Source: Moesziomyces globuligerus
Taxonomy: Eukaryota; Basidiomycota; Ustilaginomycetes; Ustilaginales; Ustilaginaceae
Direction of reading: 5' to 3'
Length of the DNA: 64,000 nt
Assembly (NCBI GenBank): GCA_030849465.1
Contig: JARVLF010000012.1
Location: 587,302 to 651,301, forward strand
The notes under the pieces: generated by a model
Told to the model about the DNA's origin: nothing
Databases searched by the model: none
What the model saw: the letters and a program-made list of their open reading frames with translations, nothing else
Translations under genes and position numbers: made by a program
In this document: piece after piece, positions 52,080 to 60,100 of the stretch
Position numbering within the stretch: position 1 is the first letter of the stretch
Layout: each line of letters opens with the position of its first letter

Positions 52080-52300
52080 AGACGGTCCAATTCAAAAATC
52101 TGACGCGTTGAATTTCACAGGAAGACAGTCTGCTTCAAAAATCAAGACGGTCTGCTTCAAAAATCAAGACGGTCCACTTCAGAAATAAAGACGGTCTGCT
52201 TCAAAAATGGAGACGGTCCACTACAGTCAGAGAGACAGTCCGCTACAGTCAGAGAGACGGTCAGCTACAGTCAGAGAGACGGTCAGCTACAAAAGGGAGA
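52080..52300 (+). repeat. Short tandem repeats, upstream of ORF1, copy B
   Basis: Units built from CTTCAAAAATCAAGACGGTC, ACTACAGTCAGAGAGAC and GGTCAGCTACAGTCAGAGAG in head-to-tail order. The number and order of units differ from copy A, as expected for an unstable array. Confidence 0.75.
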
Positions 52301-52374
52301 CCGTCAAGGACAAGTAGCAGAGATGTGCACCCGTCAATGCCCATCACATCACCCACTCCCCTCCGCCAGCCAAT

Positions 52375-55191
52375 ATGTCACGGACAACCTGCCCTGTTTG
52401 CGGTCTCTCCTATGCGGCAACAAACATCACCAATCATTTGCGCAAGGCGCACAGCGGTGCACACGTCAGCCAGGAGGCTGCTGCTGCTGTTGGGCTGGTG
52501 GCATGCCCGTGCGGCCAGGTGGTGGTGAATGCTGCGGCACTGCTCAAGCACCAGGGCATCCGTAAGTGCCAGGGTGTACGGTCCCAGCCCACAGCAGCAG
52601 CAGCTGCAGCAGCAGAAGATTTTGCTCCAGCACAGTCAGAATCAGCACCGGCAGAGCAGGCAGCAGCTGTCATTGTGGCAGCTGCGTCAGCGCTGGCGCA
52701 GGCTCTGGCCCCGCTGCCGCCTCCAAGTGCAAGCCCAGCACCCGTGCACACAGCATCACCGTCCTGCAGCTCACCACTGGCCCCGGAGGCAACAGGCACG
52801 GAGGCAGATGTGGAGGAGGAGAATTTCCAGGAAATTGACGCGTCTTCTGGTCTGGTGCCCAGCCTGCCTCTGAGCCCAATCTTGGATTTTCCAGCGGCAA
52901 CACACGTCTCTGATTCTGAGTGGGAGCCAGATGTGGATCCAGAGCCAGAGTCTGGGCAAGACAGAGACGGAGACAGAGACGGACTGGAGATGGACATTTC
53001 CCTGGAAATTGACGCGTCTCCTGGTCTTGTGCCCAGCCTATCTCCACATGGACCTGACACCAACATGGACTCTGACCAGGAGTTGGATGGAGAAGAAGAC
53101 GGAGAGACGCTACCGTACCTTCCCCAAGAAGGACCTGCGGCACCAACACAAGCACGTCCCCAGCATATGCTAGAGCTGCAAGATGTTCAAGACATGCCAG
53201 CAGACGGTATTGTGGTACTGCTGCCTGCTCTTGACACCGCTGAGGAGGAGGCAGAAGCACCGTCTGCACCCCAGCTGGTGCTGGACACAGGGGAGCAGCT
53301 TCCAGAACTCCCGCCTATCCCAGCCATGGCACCAATTTCCAACTGGGACGTGCCTGTCCACACGGATGTGGACTCCTTTGCGGTGACAATTTCTCCTGCC
53401 AGCATGCTGCAGATTTTTCCAGCTGGCTGCTACGCGTCCTTGATCAGCCATGCACCTGATTTCAAGGACATGCACGTCTTTGACAATTGGGTCTATTTTG
53501 CCGAGCTCAAGGTGGTCTTCCGCTTTGAACCGCAGTTCAAGCTCCCCCTTGTAGCACGGCTGCAGGGACCGCCACAACACGCCATCCTTGTCCCCTCTGA
53601 ACACGCCAAGACGCTCACCTTTGGAGAGCTGCGGGTGGAGATCAGCATCCTGGTGGAGGCACTGCAGGACATAGGCTGCCAGAGTGTACGCATGGGTGCG
53701 TACGGCTTCAAGGTGCCCATCCACCGCTTCCTGGATCCAGCTGCGCTAGCAGAGCATCCAATGCAGGTGTTCAATGTGTTTGACATTGGCTGCACGGTGG
53801 ACACAGGCCACGTCACGCTGCTTGCACCCAAAACAAAGAAGGGCGGCTACAAGCAGTATCCCAGCGCTCTGCGCATTGGCCGTGGTTTTGGCAGTGTGGA
53901 GCTGCGGTGGACTCACCGTGCAGATGGAATTTCCCATTTCAAGGCATATTCCAAACTCACGCACCTGCTCAAAGCCGGAGCAGCAGGTGCCGGGCAGGGA
54001 GGTCAGCCGATGATCATGAAGACGGTGAAAGACCGCATTGCCACACTGCAGAGGTGGAAAGAGCGCGTCTCTGGCACAGCACCAGAGGTGGGCAGCGGCA
54101 TCCGGCTGGAGCTCACCGTGCAAGCGGCCACCATGCAGCAGGCGCAGCAAGTGGCAAAGGCAAGCCGCTTCCTTGATCCACGCTACCTGTTCACCGCACA
54201 AGCAGGAGTGCAGCAGCTGCTGACGCACACCATCAAGAAAGAAGACATGTTCAGGGATCTTGACGTGCTGCTTGCTGTTGCAGAGCAGAAGCAGCTCTTC
54301 CGGGGCAACAGCAGCAAGCAGTCCACACGGCTGCAGCGGCAAGCCGTGGTGGACCTGTACAATGCAATGGGTTGGCATCCAGGCAGACGGCCCACAGCGC
54401 TGGACAGTCCCACCGCATGGTGGGTGTCCAACCAAGCTGCGGTGGATCTGGCGCAAGAGCTGGAGCGGTTCAGCACGCCCAAGCGGACCAAGAATTTGTT
54501 TGGGCACATTCAAATCCACCTGCGGTGCCAGGGTTGCCGGCGCGTGGGCACGTACATCCTCTGTGGAGGTGCCCATCAGTTCCGCATTCGCTGCACTGAG
54601 TGCCGAGCCACCCTTGGCGCGCAGAAATTCCGCATGCACATTGCCACGCTGGCATTCAACCGGCAGCTGGGCGTTGACCTCAGCACACTCATTGTGGATC
54701 CAGCACGGCTGCTGTTTGCAAGCATACCTGCAGACCAAGCTGTCCGCAAGCTCAGCCAGCGGAGGGACCTCAGCGGTCTTGTCCGCACGCATGAGTTTGC
54801 CAGCATGCGCGAGTCCATGCTGGAGTGCCTCTCCTTTGCGTTGGAAGATCAACACGGTGGGCCAGGTCCCATTGAGATCCAGGAGGCAGCAACAGACTGG
54901 CTGCGGGACAACACTCTGGCAGTGGAGCATCACATTGGTGCACGGAGCAGGGTTGCCGTCCATGCCTGCATCAACAAGCTGGCTGTGCGTGATGCAGAGC
55001 TCAGCACGGAGGAGGAGGTCTTGCTGCTGCACGGTGTGGCAGGTGCGTTCAACACTCACATTGCCCACCTCATGCTTCTGCGCAGAGCGTGGTCCTGCCA
55101 GGTCATTCCGGTTGGCGGCGTTGGGCCATATGTGGGCCTTGTCAAGCTTATGGGTGATGGATATGAGGTGCTGACACACTCTAGGCAGTAG
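52375..55191 (+). CDS. Element ORF1: zinc-finger protein of unknown family
   Basis: 938 aa, single exon. I do not recognise the family. N-terminus: a C2H2 finger (C6, C9, H21, H26) followed by a second metal site of CxC...H...C type (C44, C46, H59, C65). Residues about 75-310 are low-complexity Ala/Gln/Pro then acidic with repeated FQEIDASSGLVPSL/LEIDASPGLVPSL phrases. The rest looks folded: FGELRVEISILVEAL, RGFGSVELRWTHRADGISHF and SGIRLELTVQAATMQQAQQV, then a zinc-ribbon-like quartet C718/C721...C740/C743 (CQGC...CTEC), and a helical C-terminus. No catalytic motif of a known transposase, reverse transcriptase or recombinase is visible; a DNA-binding role is likely from the zinc sites. Upstream tandem repeats and the partial copy at 51826 show it belongs to the element. 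Confidence 0.75.
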   Translation: MSRTTCPVCGLSYAATNITNHLRKAHSGAHVSQEAAAAVGLVACPCGQVVVNAAALLKHQGIRKCQGVRSQPTAAAAAAAEDFAPAQSESAPAEQAAAVIVAAASALAQALAPLPPPSASPAPVHTASPSCSSPLAPEATGTEADVEEENFQEIDASSGLVPSLPLSPILDFPAATHVSDSEWEPDVDPEPESGQDRDGDRDGLEMDISLEIDASPGLVPSLSPHGPDTNMDSDQELDGEEDGETLPYLPQEGPAAPTQARPQHMLELQDVQDMPADGIVVLLPALDTAEEEAEAPSAPQLVLDTGEQLPELPPIPAMAPISNWDVPVHTDVDSFAVTISPASMLQIFPAGCYASLISHAPDFKDMHVFDNWVYFAELKVVFRFEPQFKLPLVARLQGPPQHAILVPSEHAKTLTFGELRVEISILVEALQDIGCQSVRMGAYGFKVPIHRFLDPAALAEHPMQVFNVFDIGCTVDTGHVTLLAPKTKKGGYKQYPSALRIGRGFGSVELRWTHRADGISHFKAYSKLTHLLKAGAAGAGQGGQPMIMKTVKDRIATLQRWKERVSGTAPEVGSGIRLELTVQAATMQQAQQVAKASRFLDPRYLFTAQAGVQQLLTHTIKKEDMFRDLDVLLAVAEQKQLFRGNSSKQSTRLQRQAVVDLYNAMGWHPGRRPTALDSPTAWWVSNQAAVDLAQELERFSTPKRTKNLFGHIQIHLRCQGCRRVGTYILCGGAHQFRIRCTECRATLGAQKFRMHIATLAFNRQLGVDLSTLIVDPARLLFASIPADQAVRKLSQRRDLSGLVRTHEFASMRESMLECLSFALEDQHGGPGPIEIQEAATDWLRDNTLAVEHHIGARSRVAVHACINKLAVRDAELSTEEEVLLLHGVAGAFNTHIAHLMLLRRAWSCQVIPVGGVGPYVGLVKLMGDGYEVLTHSRQ

Positions 55192-55254
55192 GAGAATATC
55201 ATTTTGTTCACGTGTGTTTGTGCAAGCTGAACAGTGGTCCGGGTGAGCTGGATG

Positions 55255-55501
55255 AGAGCTGGGGGTACCGTGTCCAAATTTTCATTTTGGCAGGGGAAGT
55301 TGGAATTTTGAGGCGGTACCCCCAATGGGCACGCTCTTTCCAGGTGGAGGGGGTACCGCGTCAAAATTTTCACTTTGGCTCGGGAAAGTTGAGTTTGGAG
55401 GCGGTACCCCCAGATGGGCGCGCTCTTTCCAGGTGGAGGGGGTACCGCGTCAAAATTTTCACTTTGGCTCAGGAAAGTTGAGTTTGGAGACGGGACCCCC
55501 G
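55255..55501 (+). repeat. Three tandem repeats (about 89 bp) upstream of ORF2
   Basis: Each unit carries GGGGGTACCGCGTCAAAATTT, CACTTTGGCTC, AGTTGAGTTTGGAGGCGGTA and GGCGCGCTCTTTCCAGGTGG-like blocks (first unit diverged). Copies begin near 55255, 55326 and 55415. GGTACC with flanking G and C runs can form short inverted repeats. Position suggests the ORF2 promoter. Confidence 0.75.
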
Positions 55502-55521
55502 TCTCCACTCCATCCGTCAAC

Positions 55522-56502
55522 ATGCCAGCAAAAACACCTGAAGCAATTGCCCGCAAGAAGACGGCAAGGAAGGTCCGTGAAGCAGCTCAACGGCAACTAT
55601 ACCAGCAAAGCAAGCAGGAGGAACTTGCAATCACCGTGGATCCCATACCTGGCTGGCAGAAGGAGCACTGGACCGAGGGTACCCAGCTTCAAGTCATCGG
55701 AGAGCCGCAGCCCGGATGTGCTGTTCCCAATCTCACACTCATGGACGGCAGCAACCACAAGGTGATAGTACAACGGCTAGCTCCAACATCCTGGGAAGTG
55801 CATCGGAAGGCAAAAGCTAGCTCCAAGGCGGGCAGGATCCTCCTTGACGCTTATTTGGCCAAGAAGACCACACAGACAGGAAAGGCAACACGGAGTGCCA
55901 TACACAAAAACAAGCGGAACCTGGTCGAGCATCATCTGGGGATCTGGCACAGCCGGGGGGAAGTCAGCCTGGGCTTCACATCTGAGACCACCAACCCCAA
56001 GTACCGTGATGAAGCCTTTGCATTGCTGTGGTGGACAAGGCAGCATGCCGAGCTGGTGCTGACGACACTCAAAGACAAGATCAACACGGACTTTGCAAGT
56101 AGCCTTGCTGCTCGAGCGCCGCACCGCAGGTGGCTAGAGAGCTATTTTGGAAAGAGCACGGAGCTTCTGCATCCGTGGTGGACCACAGTTGCCTTCTTCA
56201 CAGGCTTCCCCTCTGACGGTGGGGTTCACCGTGATGATCTTGACTGCATACCGTCGCTTCTCTTCAACTTTGGAGAGCCGGCATTGCTTGCGCTTCCCCA
56301 GTTTGGAGTCAGCATCAGGGTGGAGCCGCACACCATTCTTGTGCTCAACTCACACACATACTTCCACCGCTCCCTCCAAGCTGGTGGCAATGGGGATGCA
56401 CGGTGGGCATTCAGTGGATTCTTCCGGCAGAGCATCTTCAACGAGAAGCCACTGAGTATCATTGCTGGTGACAGACTAGACGCACTACTAGCAAGCCAGT
56501 AA
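55522..56502 (+). CDS. Element ORF2: putative TET/JBP-like 2OG-Fe(II) dioxygenase
   Basis: 326 aa, single exon. N-terminus basic and helical (KTPEAIARKKTARKVREAAQ), likely nucleic-acid binding or nuclear. The C-terminal half has a double-stranded beta-helix oxygenase pattern: FTGFPSDGGVHRDDLDCIPS with the HxD pair H236/D238, LLFNFGEPALLALPQFGVSI and the strand VEPHTILVLNSHTYFHRSL with a distal His (H278 or H282), then ARWAFSGFFRQS with a candidate 2-oxoglutarate Arg (R294 or R302). The NFG...LPQ...H order resembles fungal TET/JBP proteins, which oxidise 5-methylcytosine or thymine and are often carried by basidiomycete transposons. The frame also has an ATG at 55414 inside the repeats; 55522 is preferred. 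Family assignment is by eye. Confidence 0.65.
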   Translation: MPAKTPEAIARKKTARKVREAAQRQLYQQSKQEELAITVDPIPGWQKEHWTEGTQLQVIGEPQPGCAVPNLTLMDGSNHKVIVQRLAPTSWEVHRKAKASSKAGRILLDAYLAKKTTQTGKATRSAIHKNKRNLVEHHLGIWHSRGEVSLGFTSETTNPKYRDEAFALLWWTRQHAELVLTTLKDKINTDFASSLAARAPHRRWLESYFGKSTELLHPWWTTVAFFTGFPSDGGVHRDDLDCIPSLLFNFGEPALLALPQFGVSIRVEPHTILVLNSHTYFHRSLQAGGNGDARWAFSGFFRQSIFNEKPLSIIAGDRLDALLASQ

Positions 56503-56564
56503 CAGCAGCAAACCAGTTTGGTGAACCAGGTTGGCCAGCAGACCGTGGTCCAATCATCAAACCC

Positions 56565-57074
56565 AGGTGCGTTTTTAAACTCGCCGAGCAAAGAGCCTGT
56601 CCAGGTGCGTTTTTAAACTCGCCTAGCAAAGAGCCTGTCCAGGTGCGTTTTTAAACTCGCCTAGCAAAGAGGGTTACCAGGCGGTTTTTAAACTCGCCTA
56701 GCAAAGAGCCTGTCCAGGCGGGTTTTTAAACCTGCCTGGCAGCACAATGGCTGTTTGGTCAATTGGACTAAGGTCTGCTGGCCATGTCCAGGTAGGTTAG
56801 CGCCTGTCCAGGTGGGTTTTTAAACTCGCCAAGCAAAGAGCCTGTCCAGGTGGGTTTTTAAACTTGCCAAGCAAAGAGCCTGTCCAGGTGGGTTTTTAAA
56901 CCTGCCTGGCAGCACAATGGCTGTTTGGTCAATTGGACTAAGGTCTGCTGGCCATGTCCAGGTAGGTTAGTGCCTGTCCAGGTGGGTTTTAAACTTGCCA
57001 AGCAAAGAGCCTGTCCAGGTGCGTTTTTAAACTCGCCTAGCAAAGAGGGTTACCAGGCGGTTTTTAAACTCGCC
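56565..57074 (+). repeat. Terminal tandem array with TTTAAA palindromes
   Basis: About a dozen units of roughly 38 bp: CAGGTGCGTTTTTAAACTCG followed by CCTAGCAAAGAGCCTGTC. Variants read GGTTTTTAAACCTGCC, a near-perfect palindrome. Two longer interspersed units contain CACAATGGCTGTTTGGTCAA and CTGGCCATGTCCAGGTAGGT (near 56720-56800 and 56890-56970), so there is a higher-order duplication. It lies between ORF2 and the telomere block and forms the element's right end; it could be a terminator, binding array or end-recognition site. Confidence 0.75.
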
Positions 57075-57079
57075 TTGGG

Positions 57080-57139
57080 TTAGGGTTAGGGTTAGGGTTA
57101 GGGTTAGGGTTAGGGTTAGGGTTAGGGTTAGGGTTAGGG
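57080..57139 (+). repeat. Interstitial telomere repeat (TTAGGG)10
   Basis: Ten uninterrupted TTAGGG units (preceded by TTGGG), joining the right end of the element to the satellite. G-rich strand towards the right, as at the end of the window. Confidence 0.95.
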
Positions 57140-57140
57140 T

Positions 57141-60100
57141 TCAAGGTGCGCGCCCTTGGGGTTGGGATTTGACCACCTCTTTTTATGATGTTTATAGGTT
57201 CTTTAGGTCCCATTGAGCATATTCCTTGCTGAACCCCACTCAAGTTTATCAGTAGGTTGCGGAGATATGAGCCAAAGAAATTGCCGGGTGGCAAAACGGG
57301 GTCTTCAAAAAGTGCTTGGATCTTGCCAGTGTCTTAATGAAAGATGCTTATAATGCTGAAAGAAGGCTGTATGCAAAGTTTCAGGAAGGTAGTCAAGGGG
57401 TCATGGAGGTATGCCAGCTCCTAGGGTTAGGGTTAGGGTTAGGGGGGGTTTTACAAGGTGCGCCCCTTGGGGGTGGGGTACAAACATGTCTTGGGGTCTT
57501 AAGTAAACTTGGGTTAGGGTAGGGTTACAAGGTGCGCCCCTTGGGGTTGGGATTTGACCACTTTTTATGGGGTTACAAGGTGCGCCCCTTGGGGTTGGGA
57601 TTTGACCACCTCTTTTTATGATGTTTATAGGTTCTTTAGGTCCCATTGAGCATATTCCTTGCTGAACCCCACTCAAGTTTATCAGTAGGTTGCGGAGATA
57701 TGAGCCAAAGAAATTGGCCGGTGGCAAAACGGGGTCTTCAAAAAGTGCTTGGATCTTGCCAGTGTCCTTAATGAAAGATGCTATAATGCTGAAAGAAGGC
57801 TGTATGCAAAGTTTCAGGAAGGTAGGTCAAGGGTCATGGAGGTATGCCAGCTCCTAGGGTTTGGGTTAGGGTTAGGTAGGGGGGGGGGGTTACAAGGTGC
57901 GCCCCTTGGGGGTGGGGTACAAACATGTCTTGGGGTCTTAAGTAAACTTGGGTTAGGGTTAGGGTTACAAGGTGCGCCCCTTGGGGTTGGGATTTGACCA
58001 CCTCTTTTTATGGGTTTCAAGGTGCGCCCCTTGGGGTTGGGATTTGAAACCTCTTTTTATGATGTTTATAGGTTCTTTAGGTCCCATTGAGCATATTCCT
58101 TGCTGAAACCCCACTCAAGTTTATCAGTAGGTTGCGGAGATATGAGCCAAAGAAATTTGGCCGGGTGGCAAAACGGGGTCTTCAAAAAAGTGCTTGGTTT
58201 TGCCAGTGTCTGTAATGAAAGATGCTTATAATGCTGAAAGAAGGCTGTATGCAAAGTTTCAGGATGGTAGGTCAAGGGGTCATGGAGGATGCCAGCTCCT
58301 AGGGTTAGGGTTAGGGTTAGGTAGGGGGGGGGGGTTACAAGGTGCGCCCCTTGGGGGTGGGTACAAACATGTTGGGGTCTTAAGTTACTTGGGTTAGGGT
58401 TAGGGTTACAAGGTGCGCCCCTTGGGGTTTGGGATTTGACCCACCTCTTTTTATGGGGTTACAAGGTGCGCCCCTTGGGGTTGGATTTGACCACCTCTTT
58501 TTATGATGTTTATAGGTTCTTTAGGTCCCATTGAGCATATTCCTTGCTGAACCCCACTCAAGTTTATCAGTAGGTTGCGGAGATATGAGCCAAGAAATTG
58601 GCCGGGTGCAAAACGGGGTCTTCAAAAAGTGCTTGGATCTTGCCAGTGTCTTAATGAAAGATGCTTATAATGCTGAAAGAAGGCTGTATGCAAAGTTTCA
58701 GGGTAGGTCAAGGGGTCATGGAGGTATGCCAGCTCCTGGGTTAGGTTAGGGTTAGGGTAGGGGGTTACAAGGTGCGCCTTGGGGAGGTGGCAAACATGTC
58801 TTGGGGTCTTAAGTAAACTTGGGTTAGGTTTGACATGGTGCGACCTTGTTTGGGATTGCCACCCATTTTAATGGGTTTACAAGGTGCGCCTTTTGGGATT
58901 TGACCACCTATTTTTAGATGTTTATAGGTTTTGTTAGGTCCCATTGAGCATTTCCTGCGGAACCCCACTCAAGTTTATCAGTTGGTTGCGGTTTGTGAGC
59001 CAAAGCCTTGGCCGGGGTGGCAACGGGGTCACAAAAGTGCTTGGATCTTGTGTGTCTATGAGATGCATTCTGAAGGCTTTTGCAGTTTCAGGAAGGGGTC
59101 AAGTGATGGGGTATCAGCGCCTAGGGTTGGGGGCACCCTGTACATGAGTCACAGCCGGGTTTACAAGGTGCGCTGTGGTGGGATGCTGAGGGTGTGGTGG
59201 GGTCAAGTTAGCTTTTCACTAGAGGTACAAGGTGCGCCCCTTGGGGTTGGGATTTGACCACCTCATGGGTCAAGGTCGCCCATGGGTTGGGATTTGACCA
59301 CCTCTTTTATGATGTATAGTTTCTTTAGGTCCCAATTAGCCTATTCCTTGCTGAACCCCACTCAATTTATCAGTGATTGCGGAGATATGAGCCAAAGAAA
59401 TTGCCGGGTGGCAAAACTGTGTCTTCAAAGGGCTTGTTTTTGCAGTGTCTTGCAGAGCATAAAATGCTGAAAGAGGTGTATGCAAAGTTTCAGGAAGGTA
59501 GGTCAGGGGTCATGGAGGTATGCCAGCTCCTAGTTAGGGTTAGGTTAGGGGTTACAAGTTGCGCCCCTTGGGGGTGGGTACAAACATGTCTTGGGGTCTA
59601 AAGTAAACTTGTAGGTTTAGGGTTACAAGGTGCGCCCCTTGGGGTTGGGATTTGACCACCATCTTTTTATGGGGTTACAAGGTGCGCCCCTTGGGTTTGG
59701 GATTTGACCACCTCTTTTTATGATGTATATAGGTTCTTTAGGTCCCATTGAGCATATTCCTTGCTGAACCCCACTCAAGTTTATCAGGATGCGGAGATAT
59801 GAGCCAAAGAAATTTGGCCGGGTGGCAAAACGGGGTCTTCAAAAAGTGCTTGGATCTTGCCAGTGTCTTAATGAAAGATGCTTATAATGCTGAAAGAAGG
59901 CTGTATGCAAAGTTTCAGGAAGGTAGGTCAAGGGGTCATGGAGGTATGCCAGCTCCTAGGTTAGGGGTTAGGGTTAGGTAGGGGGGGGTTACAAGGTGCG
60001 CCCCTTGGGGGTGGGGTACAAACATGTCTTGGGGTCTTAAGTAAACTTGGGTTAGGGTTAGGGTTACAAGGTGCGCCCCTTGGGGTTGGATTTGACCACC

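Larger units (their letters stand above)
52002..57074 (+). mobile_element. Complete subtelomeric two-gene element (copy B), about 5.07 kb
   Basis: Bounded on the left by (TTAGGG)2 and on the right by (TTAGGG)10. Order: left end TTCCAGATCC, short tandem repeats (about 52080-52300), ORF1 (zinc-finger protein, 52375-55191), an array of about 89-bp repeats (55255-55501), ORF2 (dioxygenase-like, 55522-56502) and a terminal array of about 38-bp units with TTTAAA palindromes (56565-57074). No terminal inverted repeats, reverse transcriptase, recognisable transposase or helicase seen. Both genes point to the telomere and base composition is less GC-rich than the core. I infer a mobile or telomere-captured unit from the telomere repeats at both borders and the partial second copy. 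Confidence 0.6.

Noticed and set aside
51540..52300. CRISPR-like look of the short repeats before ORF1
   Set aside because: Eukaryotic setting, repeats directly abutting without unique spacers, irregular module order and no cas genes.
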